DNA from: Pseudomonas reactans
GTDB lineage: Bacteria; Pseudomonadota; Gammaproteobacteria; Pseudomonadales; Pseudomonadaceae
Reading direction: 5' to 3'
Length of the DNA stretch: 64,000 bases
Assembly: GCF_013385825.1 (NCBI RefSeq)
Contig: NZ_JACAPG010000018.1
Location: 62,001 to 126,000, forward strand
A program made the translations under genes and the position numbers. The notes under the pieces were generated by a model that made no database searches, was not told where the DNA came from, and saw only the letters and a list, made by a program, of their open reading frames with translations. Of the stretch, positions 16,993 to 23,580 are shown in pieces; the first letter of the stretch is position 1, and every line of letters starts with the position of its first letter.

Positions 16993-17361
16993 TCAGGTAT
17001 TCAAGGCACACTGCCCATGCGCCGTTTGCAACTGCGCCTCAAATGCCTGCAAACCGGCGTGCATCTTCTGCAATTCGGCTATTTGCATGGCCAGTTGATG
17101 TTTCTTGTTGGCAATGGCCTGGTCTGCGCGGTCCCACGGCAATGCATCGCCTTGATGATCCTGCAGAATCGCCTGCAATTCCTTTAGCTTGAAACCCAGT
17201 TGCTGCGCGCACTTGATAAACATCAACAGTTCAACGCTTTGGGCTGAATACACCCGGTACTGCCCTAAACGCTGCGGCGCAGGCAGCAGCCCGATGGCTT
17301 CATAGTGACGAATCGCCTTGATGGTTGTGCCCGACAACTGCGCGGCTTTGCCGATGTACAT
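16993..17361 (-). CDS. MerR-family transcriptional regulator
   Basis: 122 residues. N-terminal winged helix: MYIGKAAQLSGTTIKAIRHYEAIGLL with the RVYS wing near residue 37, then a coiled-coil dimer helix (KKHQLAMQIAELQKMHAGLQAFEAQL). The metal-binding cysteine pattern of CueR/ZntR is absent; the few cysteines sit at position 51 and near the end. Its start lies 62 bp inside the upstream quinone-oxidoreductase gene, so the two form one operon and the regulator probably controls that gene in response to an organic or redox signal. Confidence 0.9.
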   Translation of the reverse strand: MYIGKAAQLSGTTIKAIRHYEAIGLLPAPQRLGQYRVYSAQSVELLMFIKCAQQLGFKLKELQAILQDHQGDALPWDRADQAIANKKHQLAMQIAELQKMHAGLQAFEAQLQTAHGQCALNT

Positions 17362-17944
17362 GAAAACTCCCTTTTCCCAAGAGTGCGCCGGCTTGCTTCA
17401 GCCACTTCTCACGCTGCTCCGGTGTAGAGCCCAGCACCGGGCCGAACAGCAGCGTCTTGATTGGCTTGATGCCACAAAACGCCAGGGTGGTCTTGCGCAT
17501 CTGGTGGATGCCCGGCATGCGGTAGAACCACCGGTAATACCATGGCGGCGTGTCCAGGGTCACCAACAAATGCGCGGTACGGCCGAGTAGCAGTTTGTCA
17601 GGGAAGGCCTTGCCTGCATGGTATTTAAAGGCAAAACCGGGTAGGAATATTCGGTCGATAAAGCCCTTCATCAGGGCCGGGATGCCACCCCACCAGATTG
17701 GAAACACCAATGTCAGGTGAGTGGCCCAGAGAATGTCGGCTTGCGCGCTGAGCAGGTCGGGTTCCAGCGGCTGAATCTGGGTGTAACCATGATGAAGGGT
17801 GGGGTCGAAAGCCAGGTCACCTAAACGTAGGACGCGTACTTCATGGCCGGCGATTTCTGCGGCCTGGATGTAGGTATCGGCCAGGGCTGAACAAAAGCTG
17901 GAGGCGGAAGGATGGCCGAGGATCACCAGGGTACGCGGGGTCAT
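17300..17944 (-). CDS. NAD(P)H-dependent quinone oxidoreductase (flavodoxin-like fold)
   Basis: 214 residues starting at MTPRTLVILGHPSASSFCSA. The flavin-binding loop and the family motif THLTLVFPIWWGGIPALMKGFIDRIFLPGFAF are clear, as in KefF/MdaB-type proteins, so two-electron quinone reduction is the likely activity. A longer start at 18088 adds 48 unconserved residues and is rejected. About 30-55 bp upstream, a TTGACT and a weak TACCCT are separated by about 20 bp, the long spacer typical of MerR-activated promoters. The last 20 codons overlap the merR gene. Confidence 0.88.
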   Translation of the reverse strand: MTPRTLVILGHPSASSFCSALADTYIQAAEIAGHEVRVLRLGDLAFDPTLHHGYTQIQPLEPDLLSAQADILWATHLTLVFPIWWGGIPALMKGFIDRIFLPGFAFKYHAGKAFPDKLLLGRTAHLLVTLDTPPWYYRWFYRMPGIHQMRKTTLAFCGIKPIKTLLFGPVLGSTPEQREKWLKQAGALLGKGSFHVHRQSRAVVGHNHQGDSSL

Positions 17945-18130
17945 GGGGAGGTCCTGAACAGGGCGTTCCAGGGTAAAGGCTGCTGTATAGGGGAGAGTCA
18001 AGTCAGTAGTCCGCAATGGCCAGCAGGACGTTTCTGTAGTTATTGAAAGGTCCTTCCTGGAACGCGCTTCGCCCCTTGTGACCGTCAATGCGCCTGACTA
18101 GCCTGCCTCAAAACTCCAGAGTGAAATGGC

Positions 18131-19162
18131 ATGAGTGAACCTTGTATCGGCTTGACCACACCACCCGCAGGCTACAGTGACTGGCTGACGGACCTGAAAG
18201 GCCGTATTCATGCGGCGCAACAGCGCGCAACACTGGCAGTGAATCGGGAATTGGTGTTGCTCTATTGGCAGATCGGCCATGACATTTTGACCCGCCAGGC
18301 GGAGCAGGGTTGGGGCAGCAAAGTCATAGATCGACTTGCCCAGGATTTGCGTGCGGCCTTTCCCCGAATGAAGGGTTTTTCGCCGCGTAACCTCAAGTAC
18401 ATGCGTGCTTTTGCCGAGGCGTGGCCCAGTTCTGAATTTGTGCAACAGGCTGCTGCACAATTGCCTTGGGGCCACAATGTGGTGTTGCTCGACAAACTCC
18501 CCGGCCCCGAAACCCGCCGCTGGTACATAGCCCAGGCGATAGAGAACAACTGGTCGCGTAACTCGCTGGTGATGCAAATCGAAAACCGCTTGTTGGAGCG
18601 CAGTGGCAAGGCGGTCAGCAACTTCGAGACCCACCTGCCCAAACCGCAATCCGACCTGGCGCGTGAGTCGCTGAAAGACCCTTACCGTTTTGACTTCCTC
18701 AGCCTGGCCCTGGACGCGCAGGAGCGCGACATAGAAAACGCCTTGATCAAGCACGTCACCGATTTTTTGTTGGAACTGGGCGCCGGTTTCGCCTTTGTCG
18801 GCCAGCAAGTACTGCTGGATGTCGGAGGCGATGAGTTCTTTGTCGATCTACTGTTCTATCACGTGAAGCTACGCTGCTACGTGGTCATCGAACTGAAAGC
18901 CGGCAAGTTCAAACCCGAGCACCTGGGGAAGCTGAGCTTTTATCTGGCTGCCGTCGATGCCCAGCTTAAACATCCACAAGATGGGCCCACCATCGGCCTA
19001 CTGTTGTGCAAGAGCAAGAATGAAGTCGTCGCCGAATATGCGTTGCGCGATAACAATCGACCGATTGGTGTAGCGGAATATCAACTGGTTGAGTCGTTGC
19101 CCGCAGAGCTGCGAACCAGCCTGCCAAGCATCGAGCAGATCGAGCGGGAGCTGGCGGGTTAA
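18131..19162 (+). CDS. YhcG-family protein (DUF1016) with PD-(D/E)XK nuclease domain
   Basis: 343 residues. The N-terminal DUF1016 helical part carries LVLLYWQIGHDILTRQAEQGWG and the C-terminal half the nuclease fold: the acid in FFVDLLFYH and VIELKAG supply the D-ExK residues at about 240 and 257. Members occur alone or near restriction-modification and other defence loci; substrate and biological role are not settled. Here it stands alone with no methylase or toxin beside it. It is the only plus-strand gene between 7 and 21 kb, possibly acquired by transfer. Confidence 0.9.
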   Translation: MSEPCIGLTTPPAGYSDWLTDLKGRIHAAQQRATLAVNRELVLLYWQIGHDILTRQAEQGWGSKVIDRLAQDLRAAFPRMKGFSPRNLKYMRAFAEAWPSSEFVQQAAAQLPWGHNVVLLDKLPGPETRRWYIAQAIENNWSRNSLVMQIENRLLERSGKAVSNFETHLPKPQSDLARESLKDPYRFDFLSLALDAQERDIENALIKHVTDFLLELGAGFAFVGQQVLLDVGGDEFFVDLLFYHVKLRCYVVIELKAGKFKPEHLGKLSFYLAAVDAQLKHPQDGPTIGLLLCKSKNEVVAEYALRDNNRPIGVAEYQLVESLPAELRTSLPSIEQIERELAG

Positions 19163-19176
19163 ACCGACTGATAGCC

Positions 19177-19611
19177 TCAAAATCCCGGCGGAATATACCC
19201 CGGCACAAATGGCACATTCAGGCACTTGCCATGCAGGATCCGACCATCCTCAATCCTGAACAGCACGATCTTCTTCGTCTTATCCACCGTGGCTTCCAGC
19301 TTGCAATCCGAACTGTGCCCGACCTGCTGGTAATACTCCGTGTACACCATCCCGTTCCCGGTGTGATTCATTGAAGTCCCGGCGGCTTCAGTGGTCGTCC
19401 ATGAAGAGGACTTGTGCCAAGTCATCACCACCTGGGTGTCGCCATTGGGCGCATTCTGCTTCTTCATCGAGTCGGGCTTACCGAATAAATCCAGCGCCTC
19501 TTGCACGTCACGGCCTTCCCAACGTGACTGTGCAATCAGGTGGCACCCGTTGATTAACAGCACGGCGGGCAACAAAAGCCCAGCCAGCAGCGGCCTTGTC
19601 CATGTAGGCAT
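19177..19611 (-). CDS. small predicted lipoprotein of unknown function
   Basis: 144 residues. Signal and lipobox at the N-terminus (LLAGLLLPAVLLINGC, Cys 23). The mature part has WEGRDVQEALDLFGKPDSM, similar in style to SmpA/OmlA-like outer-membrane lipoproteins in which a short helix precedes G.P; then VMTWHKSSSWTTTEAAG and a C-terminal proline-rich tail. Convergent with the YhcG gene, 14 bp apart. Tail-to-head with the next exported protein, likely co-transcribed. Function unknown. Confidence 0.7.
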   Translation of the reverse strand: MPTWTRPLLAGLLLPAVLLINGCHLIAQSRWEGRDVQEALDLFGKPDSMKKQNAPNGDTQVVMTWHKSSSWTTTEAAGTSMNHTGNGMVYTEYYQQVGHSSDCKLEATVDKTKKIVLFRIEDGRILHGKCLNVPFVPGYIPPGF

Positions 19612-19640
19612 CGTGAATCCTTCCTGTAGGTAAGTGTTGC

Positions 19641-20207
19641 TCAGCGCTTATTGCCCAGCATGTCGTCGAGGTCATCGATCATCTGGCTCTTCTCCTGAGT
19701 CGGCCCCAACTGATCGAACATGGCCTTGGTGGTCTGGATCATCTGCAGGTGGGTCATCTTGCCCATGGCGATGGTGTCCTTGCTCTTGCCCGGTTCGCAG
19801 ACATACGCGAGCGTGCGGTCGAGCCAGAACTCCTTCGGCGTCTGCCACGTGTTGGAGACTTTCAAGTGCGTGAGGGTGTAGGAAAATGGCGCGACCGACT
19901 GGCCATTGAGAAAGCGCACCTTGCGCGTGGAGCACTGCACCTCGATGTTGTACACATCGATCATCGGCTTGCCTGGCTCTTCATACACCACCGTGACGGC
20001 CACCAACTTCGCGCCCTTGTTGTGGTTCGACGGCACCACCGAAGTGCGGTCGGCTACATACATCACGTTTTTATGGGCGCGGCCGCTGCCGTAGATGATC
20101 GACCAGTCGCCGATCGGTGTTTCTTCATCGGCCAATACCGACGTTGTGCCGGTCAGCAAGACGGGCAGCAGTGCCAGGCAGCGTCCGACTTTGGTTAAGG
20201 TATTCAA
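19641..20207 (-). CDS. exported protein of unknown function
   Basis: 188 residues with a signal peptide (LALLPVLLTGTTSVLA, cut before DEE). The mature part is beta-rich at first (DWSIIYGSGRAHKNVMYVADRTS, AVTVVYEEPGKPMIDVYNIEVQCSTRKVRFL) and then helical. Two cysteines could form a disulfide in the periplasm. Lies 29 bp upstream of the lipoprotein gene on the same strand, so the pair may act together in the envelope. I do not recognise a named family. Confidence 0.72.
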   Translation of the reverse strand: MNTLTKVGRCLALLPVLLTGTTSVLADEETPIGDWSIIYGSGRAHKNVMYVADRTSVVPSNHNKGAKLVAVTVVYEEPGKPMIDVYNIEVQCSTRKVRFLNGQSVAPFSYTLTHLKVSNTWQTPKEFWLDRTLAYVCEPGKSKDTIAMGKMTHLQMIQTTKAMFDQLGPTQEKSQMIDDLDDMLGNKR

Positions 20208-20310
20208 TAGCGTCCTTCCTTGAGGCTCGAAATAAGCGAAGGACTTTAGTGGTGAGGCGGCGCCGTCACAATTAGGGCGAGTGTGCTAATGGCGCATTGC
20301 TAGTTAACCA

Positions 20311-20337
20311 AAAAAGCCTGCGTTTTAAGGCAGGCTT
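20311..20337 (-). terminator. Rho-independent terminator of the isochorismatase-like gene
   Basis: On the minus strand, AAGCCTG and CAGGCTT form a stem closed by a ten-base loop and followed by TTTTTT. It lies 20 bp past the stop at 20357. Confidence 0.88.
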
Positions 20338-20356
20338 AGTGTGTGCAGCGGTTGAG

Positions 20357-20989
20357 TTAGTCCTTACGCGCCGTCAACGCCGAGTAACCATTCATCAAGT
20401 TGCGATAGTTGGGGATGCGCTGGGACAACAGATTCCCCAGGCCTTCAATATCGTTGCGCCAGTCGCGGTGCAACTCGCACGCCACCGAGAACCAGTTCAT
20501 CAACTGCGCACCCGCTTGCGTCATCCGGCTCCACGCCGCCTGCTGCACCGTGGTATTGAACGTGCCCGACGCATCAGTCACCACAAACACCTCAAACCCT
20601 TCCGCCAGCGCCGACAAGGTCGGGAAGGCCACGCACACATCCGTGACCACACCGGCAATGATGATCTGCTTACGGCCAGTGGCCTTGATCGCCTTGACGA
20701 AGTCTTCGTTGTCCCACGCATTGATCTGGCCTGGGCGGGCGATGTAGGGCGCGTCCGGGAACATCTCTTTCAGCTCTGGCACCAGCGGGCCATTCGGGCC
20801 TTGCTCGAAGCTGGTGGTGAGGATGGTCGGCAGGTTGAAGAACTTGGCCAGGTCGGCCAGGGCCAGCACGTTGTTCTTGAACTCGTTGGGCGAGAAGTCC
20901 TGCACCAGGGAAATCAGGCCGGTCTGGTGGTCGACCAGCAGAACAATGGCGTCGTCTTTGTTGAGGCGGTTGTAGGTTGCAGTGCTCAT
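20357..20989 (-). CDS. isochorismatase-family hydrolase (YcaC-like)
   Basis: 210 residues of the cysteine hydrolase superfamily. The catalytic Asp sits in VLLVDHQTGL (residue 20), the cis-peptide and Cys in AGVVTDVCVAFPTL (about 118). Close in pattern to the YcaC group, whose physiological substrate is unknown. The gene stands alone with its own terminator; the 5' side opens to a 450-bp gene-poor stretch. No isochorismate or siderophore genes adjoin, so a role in those routes is not supported. Confidence 0.88.
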   Translation of the reverse strand: MSTATYNRLNKDDAIVLLVDHQTGLISLVQDFSPNEFKNNVLALADLAKFFNLPTILTTSFEQGPNGPLVPELKEMFPDAPYIARPGQINAWDNEDFVKAIKATGRKQIIIAGVVTDVCVAFPTLSALAEGFEVFVVTDASGTFNTTVQQAAWSRMTQAGAQLMNWFSVACELHRDWRNDIEGLGNLLSQRIPNYRNLMNGYSALTARKD

Positions 20990-21237
20990 GGTTGAATCCT
21001 TTTTTGTTTAGGTTGGTTGGGCGTTGCGTTCAACATGGGCACAGATTAATGGGTGGGGCCTGTGGGATAAATCGGGTGAAACCGGTAATACCGTCAACTC
21101 AGAGGTGACAATGGTCGGGGAGCCAGCAGTACCCGTCCCTTTCATTTGAAGGACGTTTCCGAGAGAATCCCAACCGCATTGCGCCAGCGGGAGTGCGTGA
21201 CTAGGCTGCGGATTGTCACTGCTTATTCAGTGATCGG
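20990..21237. other. gene-free stretch between the hydrolase and the structured leader
   Basis: Contains the promoter side of the hydrolase gene and the approach to the leader RNA. I see no supported gene. A possible short reading frame from 21146 has no homology I can recognise and runs across the leader, so it is not called. Confidence 0.6.
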
Positions 21238-21430
21238 GTTTAGTCGCCCGGACTTCGCTAGGCGCACGCGCCATCCCAAAGACAGGTGTCTTCTCACCTG
21301 CACTTTATGGTGGCTGTGCGCAGGGCACCTCCGGGTGCGCCGGTGCCTAGCGGCCGGTCGACTAACCTGCGTACAGCCGCCACCTCTACTCGTTTAGTCG
21401 CGAAAGGACGGTGGTATTCACTTACCGCTA
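21238..21430 (+). promoter_or_regulatory. structured leader RNA upstream of the DUF3077-like gene
   Basis: A string of compensable stems. Hairpin one: CAGGTG and CACCTG at 21283-21300 with a 6-nt loop. A long-range stem pairs 21309-21324 (GGTGGCTGTGCGCAGG) with 21366-21384, enclosing a hairpin GCACC-TCC-GGGTGC (around 21325-21338) and a GC-rich arm. The 10-mer GTTTAGTCGC occurs at 21238 and again at 21392, bracketing the core. I recall similar leaders in front of other DUF3077 genes in pseudomonads; that is memory, not a search. The long upstream in-frame extension of the gene through this region is therefore probably not translated. Confidence 0.6.
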
Positions 21431-21441
21431 GAGGTTTTGCT

Positions 21442-21678
21442 ATGGATAACATTTGTTCGGATTCACAGTCTTCGCGTGCAACCAACCCATTTGTAGTCAA
21501 TGAAGAACTGAGCTTTGAGGATGCCTGGTTGCGTGTGGCGGAGTTGCTGCAGTGTGCGGTGGCTACGTCGCAGGTGCTTGGAGAACCGCAGGGTGCGCCG
21601 CAGAGGGCGGTGATGCATTTGGTGGAGATGGCAAAGATGGTGGCGGATCGGGCGGTGGAGTGTATGCAGCCTAGCTAA
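21442..21678 (+). CDS. small DUF3077-like protein
   Basis: 78 residues from the ATG at 21442, placed by the SD-like GAGG at 21431-21434. A start at 21286 is possible in frame, but the extra residues (HFMVAVRRAPPGAPVPSGR) are encoded by the structured leader and look like a translation of RNA stems. The body NPFVVNEELSFEDAWLRVAE and the tail AVMHLVEMAKMVADRAVE fit the DUF3077 pattern of pseudomonads, a short helical protein with no known function. Stands alone; the transcript may end at the inverted repeat at 21698. Confidence 0.72.
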   Translation: MDNICSDSQSSRATNPFVVNEELSFEDAWLRVAELLQCAVATSQVLGEPQGAPQRAVMHLVEMAKMVADRAVECMQPS

Positions 21679-21697
21679 ACTGCCCGCTTTGGGTCAT

Positions 21698-21728
21698 TCA
21701 ATTGTCCAATAGCCTGTTGGACAATTGA
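21698..21728. repeat. 12-bp perfect inverted repeat after the DUF3077-like gene
   Basis: TCAATTGTCCAA and TTGGACAATTGA flank a 7-base centre. No U-run follows in either direction close by, so it is either a terminator needing another factor, an mRNA 3' stabiliser or a protein-binding site. Confidence 0.7.
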
Positions 21729-21746
21729 CTTGGGTTTCTTGCAGAC

Positions 21747-21950
21747 ATTAAAAAGCCGGCTTGTGGCCGGCTTCTCGGGGACTGCTTCAGCTTGTTTTTG
21801 ACAAACCTCACCAGCCTTCAAATCGCTCAGCCCACATTGCGTCGGGCTGAATAGTAGGGGCATCCGCGGGAACTCCTCCGCATCGCCGAGCAAGGTGGAT
21901 AGCCTAAAGCCACCCCCTGCCAAATGTGCGGCGCATGATACCCACATTCA
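21747..21950 (-). ncRNA. possible small RNA or long 3' region of the repressor transcript
   Basis: About 200 nt with several stems on the minus strand: GGTGG(CTTTAGGCTAT)CCACC, GCGG(AGGAGTTCC)CGC and CAGCCC(GACGCAATGT)GGGCTG, ending at the terminator at 21751. A 90-codon reading frame covers the same bases, but the terminator lies inside it and its third-position bases are mixed, so a protein is less likely. No promoter was identified. Could be a small RNA, an attenuated 3' region or a short peptide gene. Confidence 0.35.
21751..21773 (-). terminator. Rho-independent terminator on the minus strand
   Basis: Read on the minus strand, AAGCCGGC and GCCGGCTT form a strong stem with a 5-nt loop and a TTTTT tail. 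It would end a transcript coming from the 21.8-22.8 kb side: either the repressor gene with a 200-nt 3' region, or a separate small RNA. Confidence 0.85.
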
Positions 21951-21952
21951 CC

Positions 21953-22729
21953 TCAAATGCCCACCTCTGGATCCGATTTAGAGCCTTCCCAGCCCAATAA
22001 ATGCTCATCCAGCGGCACGGGCGGGCGGCGGTTATTCAACGTGGACCACCAGAACACCCAACCCACTATCTGGAAGTTCTGCTCGAACCGTTGCTCGTAC
22101 GTCAGGTACTCGTCGGGATGTTCAGCGGCATTGTGACTGCGCATCCGCAAGCCGCCTCCAGGCCGGTTGTAGAGGTACTTGATGCGCAGCATGCCGTCGT
22201 GTTCTACGGCGTAGATCTCACCGTCGATGATTTGGGTGCGGCCTCGGTCGATGGCGAGGGTGGCGCCTTGTTGGATGATGTCGATCATGCTGTTGTCGAC
22301 CATATAGGCGCCCATAGCGCGGTCGGGGTTGACGGTGAGGGCTTGCAGGGTGTGCAGGGTGACGCGGATGCGTTCGGTGGAGGTGAATGAGGGGTGGAGG
22401 TCGATCTCCACGTCGATTTTTTCTGGAGGACAGGCGGGGCCTGTGAGGTATTTGCCGCTTCCTTCGCGGGTGGTGGGCAGTCCTTTTCGGGTCGTCGGGC
22501 CTTCCAGCAGGAAGTTGGCCGGTGGGTGTTTGGGGCCTTCGCCGGTGCGTAGCCAACGGCTGGAGATGCACAGCAGTTCTGCGATCTCGTTGAGTCGGCC
22601 CATGGGTACACCGCGCTTGAACCAGTTGTTCACGTGTTGAGGCGTGACGCCGCGGTTCTTGGCGAAGTCGGAGGCGGAAAGATGGACTTCCCGCAGTAGC
22701 GCTTTTAAACGATCACCTGATGTATTCAT
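21953..22729 (-). CDS. HTH / S24-peptidase-like repressor (CI/LexA-like)
   Basis: 258 residues from MNTSGDRLKALLREV; an upstream start at 22789 adds 20 unconserved residues. Helix-turn-helix at about 18-45 (SASDFAKNRGVTPQHVNNWFKRG), S24-type catalytic core at 143-190 with VDNSM (Ser 147) and LRIKYL (Lys 184). The Ala/Cys-Gly bond expected before the core is not visible between residues 70 and 140, so RecA-driven self-cleavage may not occur. No prophage or tailocin genes adjoin in this window. An AT-rich region with inverted repeats lies upstream, the likely operator. Confidence 0.85.
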   Translation of the reverse strand: MNTSGDRLKALLREVHLSASDFAKNRGVTPQHVNNWFKRGVPMGRLNEIAELLCISSRWLRTGEGPKHPPANFLLEGPTTRKGLPTTREGSGKYLTGPACPPEKIDVEIDLHPSFTSTERIRVTLHTLQALTVNPDRAMGAYMVDNSMIDIIQQGATLAIDRGRTQIIDGEIYAVEHDGMLRIKYLYNRPGGGLRMRSHNAAEHPDEYLTYEQRFEQNFQIVGWVFWWSTLNNRRPPVPLDEHLLGWEGSKSDPEVGI

Positions 22730-22833
22730 AAACACAAAGCTTACTGACCGGGAAAACAGATCAAATAAACCATGCGTTGAGTGGGGCATGTAGGTCTTTG
22801 CTTAGTTGTAGCCTGATACTTCGGATTAAAACT

Positions 22834-22879
22834 AAAATTAAACATTCTCTATAAATAATTGAACTTGCTGTTTAATTTT
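22834..22879 (-). promoter_or_regulatory. AT-rich inverted repeats upstream of the repressor gene
   Basis: AAAATTAAAC at 22834-22843 and GTTTAATTTT at 22870-22879 are exact complements, 26 bases apart, in a stretch much richer in A+T than the rest of the window. A related ATTAAAAC lies just to the left. This fits a CI-type operator/promoter for the repressor itself. Confidence 0.55.
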
Positions 22880-22884
22880 TCCCA

Positions 22885-22915
22885 CAAAAAAAGCCCCGAA
22901 TGATCGGGGCTTTTT
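22885..22915 (-). terminator. terminator downstream of ppa, likely bidirectional
   Basis: AAGCCCCGA and TCGGGGCTT form a 9-bp stem with a 4-nt loop, flanked by A7 on the left and T5 on the right, so either strand gives a U-tail. It lies 29 bp past the ppa stop. Confidence 0.92.
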
Positions 22916-22943
22916 CAATTGCCGGGGCAATGAGGAGCGGGTA

Positions 22944-23471
22944 TCAGCCTTTGTAGGCAGCGACCGACTTCAGGATCTCGGCGCGGGCGGCGTCTGCGTT
23001 GCCCCAACCGTCGATCTTCACCCATTTGCCTTTTTCGAGGTCTTTGTAGTTCTCGAAGAAGTGTTTGATCTGCTCCAGCAACAGGGGCGGCAGGTCGGTG
23101 TATTCCTTCACGTCCACGTACAACTGGGACAGCTTGTCGTGTGGCACTGCGATGACTTTGGCATCGCCGCCGCCGTCGTCGGTCATGTTCAGGATGCCGA
23201 CTGGACGCGCGCGGATCACCGAGCCTGGGGTAACCGGGTAAGGGGTTACGACCAGCACGTCGAGGGGGTCACCGTCGTCAGCCAGGGTGTTGGGGATGAA
23301 ACCGTAGTTGGCCGGGTAGAACATCGGGGTGGCCATGAAACGGTCAACGAACAGGCAGTCGCTGTCTTTGTCGATTTCGTATTTGATCGGCGCGTGGTTG
23401 GCCGGAATCTCGATGGCGACGTAGATGTCGTTCGGCAGGTCTTTGCCAGCCGGAATCTTGCTGTAGCTCAT
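22944..23471 (-). CDS. ppa: inorganic pyrophosphatase (family I)
   Basis: Hydrolyses pyrophosphate to phosphate, pulling biosynthetic reactions forward. 175 residues, full length. Family motif DDGDPLDVLVVTPYPV (three metal-binding aspartates) near residue 65, YEIDKDSDCLFVDRFM near residue 32, and the N-terminal IPAGKDLPNDIYVAIEIPAN. Single gene with its own terminator. Core housekeeping. Confidence 0.97.
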   Translation of the reverse strand: MSYSKIPAGKDLPNDIYVAIEIPANHAPIKYEIDKDSDCLFVDRFMATPMFYPANYGFIPNTLADDGDPLDVLVVTPYPVTPGSVIRARPVGILNMTDDGGGDAKVIAVPHDKLSQLYVDVKEYTDLPPLLLEQIKHFFENYKDLEKGKWVKIDGWGNADAARAEILKSVAAYKG

Positions 23472-23580
23472 TGGGCGTTGCCCCCGTTAATTGGCCATTA
23501 AACATGGCCGGATTGGCCTAAAAGTGGCGGCGATTATAGGCACATTCTGACGCCGATGCCATGCGCCAGACGTCGTACGG

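Noticed and set aside
21146..21397. 83-codon frame upstream of the DUF3077-like gene
   Set aside because: It runs through the stems of the leader, has no SD and reads as Arg/Cys/Leu-rich noise.
21675..21947. 90-codon minus-strand gene
   Set aside because: A strong Rho-independent terminator lies inside it and its third codon positions are not GC-rich. Kept only as a possible RNA. A protein cannot be fully excluded.
21953..22943. Prophage or tailocin regulator region
   Set aside because: A CI-like repressor alone does not make a phage region; the flanks are ppa and a small accessory patch, with no tail, lysis or integrase genes.
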